Source: an uncultured bacterium (lineage in GTDB: Bacteria > Bacillota > Bacilli > Lactobacillales > Lactobacillaceae). From it: a DNA stretch of 64,000 bases. This document shows positions 32,931 through 40,839 of this stretch, one piece after another. Under the pieces are notes generated by a model. The model had not been told where the DNA came from. It was given only the letters and a program-made list of their open reading frames with translations, and made no database searches. The position numbers were made by a program, and so were the translations under genes. Location: positions 124,001 through 188,000 of the forward strand of contig CAJMMO010000002.1 in the NCBI GenBank assembly GCA_905214545.1, read 5' to 3'. Every line of letters begins with the position of its first letter. Positions within the stretch are counted from its first letter, which is position 1.

Positions 32931-35627
32931 TTAAATAAGCCAATCTTCATTTTTCAGGTAGAAGTGCTTGACGATGGTCGTCAGCAGGATGTACAAAACC
33001 AGCAAACCTAAGACCATGAACAGGAAGTAGGCTGGCAAAGGACCAAACTGCATGACGCCGGCCAGCGGTGAAAACGGCAGGATCGTGCCGATCACGGCCG
33101 TGCCCAAAGTTGCCAGGGTGACTGGCGCGGTGGCGTGCTGGCCGATGAACGGTACCCGCCGGTCGCGCAAAGCTTGGATGACCATTTCCTGCGTCCATAG
33201 GGATTCCACAAACCAGCCGGTGTGGAAGACGGCCATAAAGAGCGCCTGCTGGCTTGCGCTCAAGGCGGTGTAACTGCCGCCGGCAACGGCCGGGCAGACT
33301 ACGAAGTACAGCAGTGCGAAAGTGGCGATGTCGAAGATGGAAGAAGTCGGGCCAAAGTAGAACATGAACTTCGGCAGCTTCTTCGTAGACCAGGTCCGCG
33401 GCACTTCCAGGTATTCCTTGGACATCATGTCAAACGGGATGGCCAGGCAGCTGGTGCCGTAAAGCAGGTCCAAGATCAGCAGCTGCAGCGGCAGCATTGG
33501 CAAGAACGGCAGGAAGCTGGAAGCCACCACGATCGACAGAATGTTGCCGAAGTTGGACGACAGCGTGATCTTGATGTACTTCATGGTGTTGCCGAAGACC
33601 TTGCGGCCGATCCTGACCCCTTTTTCCAAAATCCGCAGGTCCTTGTGCAGCAGGATAATGTCGGCGGATTCCTTGGCGATGTCGACGGCGGTGTCGACGG
33701 AAATGGAGACGTCGGCAGCCTTCATGGCTGGGGCGTCGTTGATGCCGTCGCCCATGTAGCCGACGGTGTGGCCGTTCGCCTTTAACTGCTCAATGATCTT
33801 GGTCTTGAGCTCTGGCGACAGCTTGACGAAGATGTTGCATTCTTCAACGGCCTTGGCGAGCTCTTCGTCGCTCATGTCGTTTAACTGGTTGCCAGTGTAA
33901 ACGTTGTCGACGTTCAAGCCGACCTGCAGGCCGACGGCCCGGGTGACGGCCTCGTTGTCGCCGGTCAAAATCTTGACGGTGATGCCGTCGCGCTTCAGGT
34001 TGTCCAAGGCTTCCTTGGCGCTTTCTTTAGGCGGGTCCAAGAAGGCTAAGAAGCCGACCAGGGTCAGTTCCTTTTCGTCTTCGACGGAAAATTCGCCGAC
34101 CGGGGCTGGGTTCAGCTTGTAGCCCAGCAAGATGACCCGCATCCCGTCGTCGTTCATGTCGTTGATGTTGTGCAGGATCTGCTTTTTAATGTCGTCAGTC
34201 AGCGGAACGACCTCGCCGTTGACTTCGGCCTTGGTAGAAACGTTCAGCATTTCTTCGGCCGCGCCCTTGGTGACCAGCAGGCGGTTGCCGTGCAGCTTGT
34301 CGTTGTTTTCAACCACGACGCTCATGCGCCGGCGGGTGAAGTCAAACGGGATCTCGTCGATCTTGGCGTAGTCGCGCTGGATTTCGGTGACGTTCAGCTC
34401 GTCGCCGGCTGCGTCGATGACGGCCTTGTCGATCAGGTCCTTCATCCCCGTCTGGTAGTAGCTGTTCAGGTACGACAGGCGCAAAACCCGCGGCGTTTCC
34501 TTCAAGTCCAGGTTGTAGTGGCGCTCCAGAACAACCTTGTCCTGGGTCAGGGTCCCGGTCTTGTCGGTGCAAAGGATGTCGGCGCTGCCGAAGTTTTGGA
34601 TGGAGTTCATCCGCTTGACGATGGTGCCATGCCGCGACATCTCAACTGAGCCCTTGACTAAGTTAGTGGTGACGATGACCGGCAGCATTTCCGGCGTCAG
34701 GCCGACGGCCGTAGCGATGGCAAAAGTCAGCGCTGAAATCCAGTTGCCCTTGGTCAGGCCGTTGATCAGCAAAACCAGCGGGGCCAGGATGGCCGTCATC
34801 GTGATCAAGAGCTTGGAGACATTCTTGATCCCGGTGTCAAAGGTCGTCTGCTTTAATTGGGTGCCGGCGATGTCTTGGGCCAGCTTGCCGAACACGGTGT
34901 CGCTGCCCGTGGCAAAGACGATCCCGCGGCCGGAGCCGGACACGATGGTCGTGCCCTCGTAGACGACGTTCGGGTAGTCCAGGTAGGAAGCCAGCTCTTT
35001 TTCGTCCGGAGTCGCGCCCGCAATTTTTTCAACAGGCTTGGACTCGCCGTTTAAGGACGAAGAAGAACAAAACAGGTCTTTGGATTCGAGCAGCCGCATG
35101 TCGGCCGGGACCATGTCGCCGGCTGACAGGTTGATCAAGTCGCCGACGACAACCTGCTTAGTCGGCAGCTCCTGGTCCTTGCCGTCGCGGCGGATGTTAG
35201 TGGTGACGGACACCATCCCCAGCAGGTCGGCCACGGCGTTGCTCGTCTTCACGCTCTGGATAAAGCTGGTCAGACCGGAAATCAAGACCATGATCAGCAT
35301 GATGACCACCGTGCTCAGGTCCTTTTGGCTGGCCGGCACGAAGATGTAGTCGGTAAAAAGGGAAATCGTGGCCAGCGTCAGCAGCACCAGGGTAAACGGC
35401 GTCAGGAAGGCTTCGGCCAAAAAGTGCAGCTTGTTATTGTTGTTATTGTGGGCAATTTCGTTTGCGCCGTACTTTTCGCGCGCCTTTTCTGCCTGCGCGC
35501 TGGTCAAACCGTCCGTGCTGGTGTTGAACTGCTTGCACACGGTCTGCTTGTTTTCCAAGGCTACTTGCTGGACCAGCTTGATGTTTGCCGGCGTCTGCTT
35601 TTTCCTTGTTTTCTTCAAGTTCAGCAT
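32931..35627 (-). CDS. mgtA: P-type Mg2+-transporting ATPase (MgtA/MgtB type)
   Basis: 898 residues, type IIIB P-ATPase for Mg2+ import. Visible: basic N-terminus, actuator loop with SLNGESKPVEK, phosphorylation motif CTDKTGTLTQDK near 358, nucleotide-binding KGAAEEML, hinge GYMGDGINDAPAM near 640, and about ten membrane segments with the last group after 690. Transcribed from a near-consensus promoter through an M-box riboswitch that ends in a terminator, so expression should rise when Mg2+ is low. Confidence 0.95.
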   Translation of the reverse strand: MLNLKKTRKKQTPANIKLVQQVALENKQTVCKQFNTSTDGLTSAQAEKAREKYGANEIAHNNNNNKLHFLAEAFLTPFTLVLLTLATISLFTDYIFVPASQKDLSTVVIMLIMVLISGLTSFIQSVKTSNAVADLLGMVSVTTNIRRDGKDQELPTKQVVVGDLINLSAGDMVPADMRLLESKDLFCSSSSLNGESKPVEKIAGATPDEKELASYLDYPNVVYEGTTIVSGSGRGIVFATGSDTVFGKLAQDIAGTQLKQTTFDTGIKNVSKLLITMTAILAPLVLLINGLTKGNWISALTFAIATAVGLTPEMLPVIVTTNLVKGSVEMSRHGTIVKRMNSIQNFGSADILCTDKTGTLTQDKVVLERHYNLDLKETPRVLRLSYLNSYYQTGMKDLIDKAVIDAAGDELNVTEIQRDYAKIDEIPFDFTRRRMSVVVENNDKLHGNRLLVTKGAAEEMLNVSTKAEVNGEVVPLTDDIKKQILHNINDMNDDGMRVILLGYKLNPAPVGEFSVEDEKELTLVGFLAFLDPPKESAKEALDNLKRDGITVKILTGDNEAVTRAVGLQVGLNVDNVYTGNQLNDMSDEELAKAVEECNIFVKLSPELKTKIIEQLKANGHTVGYMGDGINDAPAMKAADVSISVDTAVDIAKESADIILLHKDLRILEKGVRIGRKVFGNTMKYIKITLSSNFGNILSIVVASSFLPFLPMLPLQLLILDLLYGTSCLAIPFDMMSKEYLEVPRTWSTKKLPKFMFYFGPTSSIFDIATFALLYFVVCPAVAGGSYTALSASQQALFMAVFHTGWFVESLWTQEMVIQALRDRRVPFIGQHATAPVTLATLGTAVIGTILPFSPLAGVMQFGPLPAYFLFMVLGLLVLYILLTTIVKHFYLKNEDWLI

Positions 35628-35654
35628 TGCAAAATTCCTTTCTCAGCTTCAGCA

Positions 35655-35880
35655 AACAAACAAAAAAGCCCTGCTGTTAGCAGGACTTCTCAATATAGCC
35701 GAGGAATACTCGTCGTTCAGTTTTAACACTACGTGACGTAAGCACATGCTAGCTACCTGGTCGCCGCCTTAAGTCGACAGCAACTATTTAACCCGTTGGC
35801 ATCTCTGGATGTTTCCGGGCGGTAGCCTGTGTTCACGTAGGAGTCTCACCTAACAGTTCATTTGCTTTCTATCAACTTTT
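35655..35880 (-). promoter_or_regulatory. M-box (ykoK) Mg2+ riboswitch with expression-platform terminator
   Basis: The minus strand carries the conserved M-box blocks in order: GTTAGGTGAGACTCCTACG (35837-35855), ACCGCCCGGAAACATCC, GATGCCAACGGGTTAAATAG and GTCGACTTAAGGC. It ends in a terminator hairpin GTCCTGC / GCAGGGC with a T-run (35662-35686) just before mgtA. Mg2+-bound RNA is known to favour termination in this class. The match to the class and to the downstream Mg2+ transporter is strong. Confidence 0.92.
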
Positions 35881-35888
35881 CAAAATGT

Positions 35889-35916
35889 ATTTTAACGCTT
35901 AGCTTTGGCTTGTCAA
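35889..35916 (-). promoter_or_regulatory. Promoter of the mgtA leader
   Basis: Minus-strand TTGACA, 16 bases, TAAAAT, six bases beyond the stop codon of the upstream SLAP-protein gene. Confidence 0.8.
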
Positions 35917-35921
35917 ACAGG

Positions 35922-36662
35922 TTAATTTACTGACACTTCATCGGCATAAACAAACTGGTTGCCGCCAACGCCAATAGTTGGCACACCATGGTTGACACCA
36001 GTAAAGGCACGCCAACGGCTACCATAAGGTAAGACCTTGCCAGTTGCTTTTTGCAAGTAACCATCAAAACTATACACTTTGGCTCCGTGACGGTTAGTAA
36101 CTGTGGCAACCGATCCGGCTCTCACAGGAAATGATGCAAAGCCGATTTGCGGATCTTGGCCAGAGTTTACTGAAAATTGTGGCACCCATTGACTGCCGCC
36201 TAAGTTGTACCACCATTGATGACTGTTGTTATCATAACGGGTAGCAAATGAACGCCAATAACTATCAAACGGCAAAATACGACTTGTTATTTTTCCATTG
36301 GGACTAGTATAAACATTAACGGGCTTAGTGATTTGCACAACCTCATAGAATGTGGTCCTGGATGTGTTTTCTGATCCTTTTTGTCCATTAACAGTTACAT
36401 ACTCAGCTGGGACCCATTGCTGTCCGCCTAAATTGTACCAAACCTGTCCTTTTACTTCAGCAATACGGAAATAGCGCCAAGCAGTGTGATTTGCTAAAGT
36501 TTTACCTCGAATGGTATTACGTCCAGGCTCACGCCAAACTGCAATCGGAGTTTTGTAGTTGACAGTGACAACACCAGTTGATGATGCTGCTTTAACAGGT
36601 GTAGCAAATAATAACAAACTTACAGCACATGTAGTTAATGCCAAAATCTTGTTTAATTTCAT
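35922..36662 (-). CDS. Secreted SLAP-domain protein
   Basis: 246 residues: signal peptide (about 1-26, MKLNKILALTTCAVSLLLFA, cleavage after VKAA), then two or three SLAP-type repeats recognisable by a hydrophobic strand, a GKTL/GKIT/GKVL turn, W-R-F/AF and WYNLGG-QWVP. SLAP modules anchor proteins non-covalently to cell-wall polymers in lactobacilli. There is no catalytic domain. Codon use is clearly AT-richer than in neighbours, suggesting transfer. Eight bases after the GH73 gene, so same operon. Confidence 0.85.
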   Translation of the reverse strand: MKLNKILALTTCAVSLLLFATPVKAASSTGVVTVNYKTPIAVWREPGRNTIRGKTLANHTAWRYFRIAEVKGQVWYNLGGQQWVPAEYVTVNGQKGSENTSRTTFYEVVQITKPVNVYTSPNGKITSRILPFDSYWRSFATRYDNNSHQWWYNLGGSQWVPQFSVNSGQDPQIGFASFPVRAGSVATVTNRHGAKVYSFDGYLQKATGKVLPYGSRWRAFTGVNHGVPTIGVGGNQFVYADEVSVN

Positions 36663-36670
36663 AATAAAGC

Positions 36671-37798
36671 CTACTTTCTAGCGCCCCATTGAGTATATTT
36701 CTTTGGAATGTATTCATTATTCCCAACTAAATAACAGATTTGATTATTGATCTCTGCTACGCCACTAACTTTCCAACGAGTTCCTGTCTTAAAAATTGAA
36801 TTACTGCCTTGAATCATTGAACCATCTTTTCTCAAGGCATTTACTCCGTAATTGGGAGCATAGTGAATTGTAATAATCCCATCGTCATAGTGGTCAGTGT
36901 AACGTTTCGGAATATACTCGTCATTACCCACAAGATACATTTCTTCGCCATTTATAACTTTGGAGCCAAAAGTTTTCCACTTAGTGCCATCCTTAAAGAC
37001 ACTATTGCTGCCCTTAATAGAAACACCTGATCCTCTAAAGCCTAATACACCATATCCAGGAACATAAACAATAGTGGCAATTTTTTCACTTTCTTGAGTT
37101 AAACTAGTTCCTTTATCCCAAGCAGCTAACCCATTCGCATCAATAGTGGCAATTAATTTGTTTGCATAACTAGGGTCAGTAGCATAATGATCTTGTTGTA
37201 ATAATCGAGCAACTATGTGGTAATCAGATTGATTTAACAGATTTCTAAAATTTTTTTGATGAAGAACATTAATATGATCTTCAAAAGATGCTGCAATATA
37301 TGCATACGACCTGAAACGAGCTGTAGTCTTGTAGCAATAGCTCCCGTTACATTCTGTGGTTCTAGACGTATAGTATGGATATCCACAGCCAGGCGTCCAT
37401 TTAACGCCAAAATAGTTATTATGGAAAGCACTAGACCCCCAACCACTTTCAATAGCTGCCTGAGCGGCTACGATAGAAGGTAAAATGCCTTCAGCTTTAG
37501 CCTTTAAACAATAAGGCTTGATTTTATTCAAAAAGGCACTTTGTGCAGCGTTGGTATATAAGCTCAAAAATGGTGAATTCTGACCGATCTCATTATATTC
37601 ATCAATAGCCTGCTGGGTGTAATAACCAGGTCCCATAGCAGGATATTTAGATCTTACCTGATCTGTCTCTTTATCTTGTTTAACCTGCGTTTGTGGGTAT
37701 TCTTTTATGGAACTTGCATAAACTGGTGATGAAATATTTCCAATTACCGGTAACGTTGCTAAAAATGCTAAAGTAACGTACTCAAAGCTTTTTTTCAT
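36671..37798 (-). CDS. Secreted GH73 N-acetylglucosaminidase with C-terminal SLAP domains
   Basis: 375 residues: signal peptide (about 1-30), linker, a glucosaminidase domain (about 80-230) with the catalytic Glu in AAQAAIESGWGSSAFHNNYFG, followed by two SLAP repeats (about 240-375) ending YIPKRYT and YIPKKYT. Expected to cleave peptidoglycan glycan strands at the cell surface. The ATG with GAGG upstream was chosen over a start eight codons earlier that lacks a ribosome site. AT-rich like the following gene. Four Cys near 145-165 are unusual for a lactobacillus wall enzyme. Confidence 0.88.
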   Translation of the reverse strand: MKKSFEYVTLAFLATLPVIGNISSPVYASSIKEYPQTQVKQDKETDQVRSKYPAMGPGYYTQQAIDEYNEIGQNSPFLSLYTNAAQSAFLNKIKPYCLKAKAEGILPSIVAAQAAIESGWGSSAFHNNYFGVKWTPGCGYPYYTSRTTECNGSYCYKTTARFRSYAYIAASFEDHINVLHQKNFRNLLNQSDYHIVARLLQQDHYATDPSYANKLIATIDANGLAAWDKGTSLTQESEKIATIVYVPGYGVLGFRGSGVSIKGSNSVFKDGTKWKTFGSKVINGEEMYLVGNDEYIPKRYTDHYDDGIITIHYAPNYGVNALRKDGSMIQGSNSIFKTGTRWKVSGVAEINNQICYLVGNNEYIPKKYTQWGARK

Positions 37799-37831
37799 AA
37801 ACTCATCCCTCTTAATCTTCATTACACCGTC

Positions 37832-37859
37832 ATCATAACACCTAAATTGTAAATGTTAA
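37832..37859 (-). promoter_or_regulatory. Promoter of the GH73/SLAP operon
   Basis: Minus-strand TTAACA, 16 bases, TATGAT, about 35 bp upstream of the GH73 gene. Confidence 0.6.
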
Positions 37860-37881
37860 GAAGACCTAGCACTTTAAACAT

Positions 37882-37919
37882 AAAAAAGCTGTTCATTAGC
37901 TATTAACCAATAAACAGCT
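37882..37919 (-). terminator. Terminator after the trpS-TPM gene pair
   Basis: Stem AGCTGTT / AACAGCT with an 18-base loop that can itself pair partly (TTAATAGCTAA), followed by six T residues on the minus strand. Confidence 0.85.
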
Positions 37920-37925
37920 CAAGTT

Positions 37926-38519
37926 TTATTTCTTTAAAGACAATTTTTTGCGTTCCAGGTAGGTGAAAGCCACCATGACCACGACCGCAATTCCCAACGC
38001 AATCGGCAATTTCACCGAGTGCGGGCTGAGCAGGTGCTTCAATTCGCCTGTCTTCAGGCTGTAGGCGTCGGCTGGGAAGCCGTAGCGGTGCTCGATCAGC
38101 GTGCAGGCGCCGGCGATGACCTTCTGCAGGCCCTGGTTGAAGTCAAAGTTCTTTTTGGCCCGCAGGCTTTTCACCTGGCTTAAAACCAGGTTGTCGCAGC
38201 GTTCTTTGGTCAAAGTCTTCTCCAGATCGCGGCCCGGGAAAAGACGCACGTTGCGTTTTTGACCGGAGACACCCACGATAATGGCCAAATCTTTATCTCC
38301 GACAGCAGGCTTTTTGATGCTTAAGCCTTTCTGCGTAGTCAGATAAACCTGGGGCTTCACGCTGTGCTGGCGGTAGTGCATATCCTTGTCGTTGACAATA
38401 GCCACGCTGCCCGGTGTAAGCACATTGGCTTCGTCGCGCACGTGCTGCTGGCCGGCAGCTGTCAGCACTGCTGCCATTGCCAATGCGATGAGCAATGAAA
38501 AAAGTTTTTTCAGTTTCAT
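37926..38519 (-). CDS. TPM-domain membrane-anchored protein
   Basis: 197 residues: N-terminal hydrophobic segment (about 6-22), extracytoplasmic region that resembles the TPM (YgcG-type) domain, opening with VRDEANVLTPGS and containing LAIIVGVSGQKRNVRLF and a GRDLEKTL turn, and a C-terminal membrane helix (about 170-190) followed by Lys residues. TPM domains are linked to membrane protein or photosystem quality control in other organisms; the role here is unknown. Overlaps trpS by four bases (ATGA), so it is translationally coupled to a tRNA synthetase. Confidence 0.7.
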   Translation of the reverse strand: MKLKKLFSLLIALAMAAVLTAAGQQHVRDEANVLTPGSVAIVNDKDMHYRQHSVKPQVYLTTQKGLSIKKPAVGDKDLAIIVGVSGQKRNVRLFPGRDLEKTLTKERCDNLVLSQVKSLRAKKNFDFNQGLQKVIAGACTLIEHRYGFPADAYSLKTGELKHLLSPHSVKLPIALGIAVVVMVAFTYLERKKLSLKK

Positions 38520-39544
38520 TTTTCAAAACGGTCGAAATAGTTCAGGCCAATAGCAGATCTAACTTGCTGCAAGGTTTCATTAGCGACTTCATTCGCGTGC
38601 TTGGAGCCTTCCAGAAGCATCTCGTAAACGGCAGCCGGGTCCTTGGCAAATTCCGCTCTGCGTTCGCGGATCGGGGCCAGTTCGGCTTCCAGGACCTTGT
38701 TCAGGTAGCGCTTGATCTTGACGTCGCCTAAGCCGCCTTTTTGGTATTGGGCCTTGAGCTCGGCCACCTTTTCCTTGTCCGGGTCAAAGACGTCGATGTA
38801 GGTGAAGACGGTGTTGCCTTCGACGTGGCCTGGGTCGGAAACCTTGATGTGGGTCGGGTCGGTGTACATCGACATGACCTTCTTTTGGACGGTCTCCTTG
38901 TCGTCGGACAGGTAGATGCAATTGCCCAGCGACTTGCTCATCTTGGCGTTGCCGTCTAAGCCCGGCAGCCGGCCTGAGCCCTTAGGCGGGAAAATGCCTT
39001 CCGGCTCGACTAAAATGTCCGTGTCATAGACGCGGTTAAAGGTGCGCACGATCTCGCGGGTCTGCTCCAGCATCGGTTCCTGGTCGTCGCCCACCGGCAC
39101 AACGGAGGCCTTAAAGGCCGTGATGTCGGCTGCTTGCGAAACCGGGTAGGCTAAAAAGCCGGCCGGGATGGACTCGTTGAAGTTCTTCTGGGCAATCTCG
39201 CTTTTCACAGTCGGGTTGCGTTCCAGCCGGGCCACAGTCACGAGGTCCATGTAGTAGCTGGTCAGCTCAAACAGAGCCGGGATCTGGGACTGCACGAAGA
39301 TCGTGCTTTTGGCCGGGTCAATCCCTACGGCCAGGTAGTCTAAAGCAACCTGGATCAGGCTGTTGCGGATTTTTTCAGGGTCGCGGGCGTTGTCGGTCAG
39401 AGCCTGCGTGTCGGCGATCATGATGAACGGCTCGTAGTCGCCCGTGTTTTGCATCTTAACCCGGGTCTTCAGCGAACCGATGTAGTGGCCGATGTGCAGC
39501 TTGCCGGTTGGCCGGTCCCCGGTTAATAAAATCTTTTTTTCCAT
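38516..39544 (-). CDS. trpS: Tryptophanyl-tRNA synthetase
   Basis: Class I synthetase of 342 residues: TGDRPTGKLHIGHYIGSL with an intact HIGH motif, and MSKS in NAKMSKSLGN near 197. The ATG used follows GAGG; a frame reaching seven codons upstream lacks a ribosome site. No tryptophan T-box was seen in the 120 bp before the gene. Confidence 0.96.
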   Translation of the reverse strand: MEKKILLTGDRPTGKLHIGHYIGSLKTRVKMQNTGDYEPFIMIADTQALTDNARDPEKIRNSLIQVALDYLAVGIDPAKSTIFVQSQIPALFELTSYYMDLVTVARLERNPTVKSEIAQKNFNESIPAGFLAYPVSQAADITAFKASVVPVGDDQEPMLEQTREIVRTFNRVYDTDILVEPEGIFPPKGSGRLPGLDGNAKMSKSLGNCIYLSDDKETVQKKVMSMYTDPTHIKVSDPGHVEGNTVFTYIDVFDPDKEKVAELKAQYQKGGLGDVKIKRYLNKVLEAELAPIRERRAEFAKDPAAVYEMLLEGSKHANEVANETLQQVRSAIGLNYFDRFEK

Positions 39545-39625
39545 AATTTTTTCCTCTATATGCAAATTACTATCTTGTTTTAGTGTAAACTAATCGTCCC
39601 TTGAGTGCTAGTTTTGCAAATGCTG

Positions 39626-39654
39626 TTGGAAATGCCGGCATTCCATGCTAAAAT
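39626..39654 (+). promoter_or_regulatory. Promoter of tRNA-Gly
   Basis: TTGGAA, 17 bases, TAAAAT on the plus strand, twelve bases before the tRNA 5' end. Confidence 0.7.
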
Positions 39655-39666
39655 AAAGGACGTATT

Positions 39667-39737
39667 GCGGGTATAGTTTAATGGTAGAACGCTAGCTTCC
39701 CAAGCTGGAGATGCGGGTTCGATTCACGCTATCCGCT
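39667..39737 (+). tRNA. tRNA-Gly (anticodon CCC)
   Basis: Cloverleaf: acceptor GCGGGTA / TATCCGC, D stem GTTT/GAAC, anticodon stem CTAGC/GCTGG with loop TTCCCAA giving anticodon CCC (codon GGG), and T loop TTCGATT. The T stem GCGGG / CACGC has one G-A mismatch. Discriminator is T, as usual for Gly; CCA is not encoded. Single-gene transcription unit with its own promoter. Confidence 0.9.
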
Positions 39738-39750
39738 TTTTTTATGCAAA

Positions 39751-39781
39751 AAAATAAAACGCCTCAATTGAGGCATTTTTT
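39751..39781. terminator. Bidirectional terminator between tRNA-Gly and the CPBP-like gene
   Basis: Palindromic stem GCCTCAATTGAGGC with an A-rich left flank and a six-T right flank. Confidence 0.82.
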
Positions 39782-39786
39782 GTTGT

Positions 39787-40443
39787 CTAAAAAAGGATGA
39801 CCTGCAAGACCCCGTTCAGGATCGCCAGGTACAGAGGATAGGCGATGCTGTGGGTGTAGAGGTAGGACCAGGCAAACAACACGCCCAGCAGCGCGTTGAA
39901 CACAAAGCCGGACACCGACGGCACGAAGTTCAGCAGGCTGAAGACCAGCGAGGAGATGATGAGGCCTGCCACCCCGCTTTTTTGGCCGCGGAAGAAGTAG
40001 TTGAAGAAAAAGCCCGTCGCGATGTACTGCTGGCAGCCGGCCATGAGGCCGCCCTTGGTAATCAGCAGCAGCCAGAAGAAGACCGCGTTTTCGTGGTTGT
40101 TGTAGTTCAGCTGCAGCCAGCCCTGGTGGAGCTTGCCGTTGATCTGCAAATACGCCGTCGCCAGCCGGACCAGCGTGATTAAGATGGTCAGCGCAAAGAC
40201 CAGCCAGAAGTCGTCCAGCATGCGCCGGTCGTGCGACCGGTCGAAGTAGACCTGCTCGCGGTTAAAGCGCCGCAGCAAAAAGTAAAAGACGAATAGAGCC
40301 AAGAGCAAGTAAAAAGCCATGCCCCAGACGTTGCCGTGCCAGATGCCGACGGCCAAATGCTCCCAGCCGACTAAGAGCAGGTACATGACTAAGTAAATGC
40401 CATAACGGACCAGGTTGCCTTCGCGCGAAGCGGGCGTATTCAT
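39787..40443 (-). CDS. CPBP/Abi-like polytopic membrane protein lacking catalytic residues
   Basis: 218 residues with six to eight membrane segments. The C-terminal half resembles CPBP (type II CAAX prenyl protease-like/bacteriocin-immunity) proteins: GLIISSLVFSLLNFVPS and LLGVLFAWSYLYTHSIAYP follow the family pattern. The active-site Glu-Glu appears as Gln-Gln (GCQQYIATGFF), the motif 2 His as Asn, and the motif 3 His as Ala. If the family call is right, it is a pseudoprotease. The ATG used has GGAGG eight bases upstream; a TTG start five codons earlier falls on that site. Confidence 0.65.
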   Translation of the reverse strand: MNTPASREGNLVRYGIYLVMYLLLVGWEHLAVGIWHGNVWGMAFYLLLALFVFYFLLRRFNREQVYFDRSHDRRMLDDFWLVFALTILITLVRLATAYLQINGKLHQGWLQLNYNNHENAVFFWLLLITKGGLMAGCQQYIATGFFFNYFFRGQKSGVAGLIISSLVFSLLNFVPSVSGFVFNALLGVLFAWSYLYTHSIAYPLYLAILNGVLQVILF

Positions 40444-40482
40444 GACCAACACCTCCAAACTAATATTTGATTATACCAAAGC

Positions 40483-40839
40483 CTAACAGAGTGTGACATG
40501 GTTAATCGCGGCCAGCTGCACGCTCTGCCCTGCCACCTGGATGCTTTCTTCGGTGTAGCCTTCGACAAAGCCGCAGATAAAGGGCAGCTGGTTGCCAGAA
40601 GAGTCGACTTCCTTGCGCTGGATCTGCACGGCGCGGTGGTTGGCAAAGGCCGTCATTAGCACTTCCCCGACCTCTTCTTGGCTCATCTCAGTCAGCTTGG
40701 GGTAGACGACGCGGTCTGCTGCGTCTTTTTTATTAATCTTCAAGGTGTGGTCGCTTAAAAAATAGCCCGCCCACTTCTTCATCCCCCGGTCGTGGTAGTT
40801 TTTAAAAAAGGCGGTGACGCGGTCGTCAAAATCACTCAT
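40483..40839 (-). CDS. YolD-like protein, partner of the Y-family polymerase
   Basis: 118 residues; DRGMKKWAGYFLSDHT matches the YolD family core, and the rest is a small beta-rich domain (INHVTLC end). YolD-like proteins are usually encoded beside UmuC/UvrX-type polymerases and are proposed functional analogues of UmuD. The start ATG lies eight bases inside the polymerase gene, so the pair is co-translated under the same SOS promoter. Confidence 0.78.
   Translation of the reverse strand: MSDFDDRVTAFFKNYHDRGMKKWAGYFLSDHTLKINKKDAADRVVYPKLTEMSQEEVGEVLMTAFANHRAVQIQRKEVDSSGNQLPFICGFVEGYTEESIQVAGQSVQLAAINHVTLC

Noticed and set aside
39601..39611. Sequence TTGAGTGCTAG resembling half of a CIRCE element
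   Set aside because: The second arm with nine-base spacing is missing, and the neighbours are trpS and a tRNA rather than chaperone genes.
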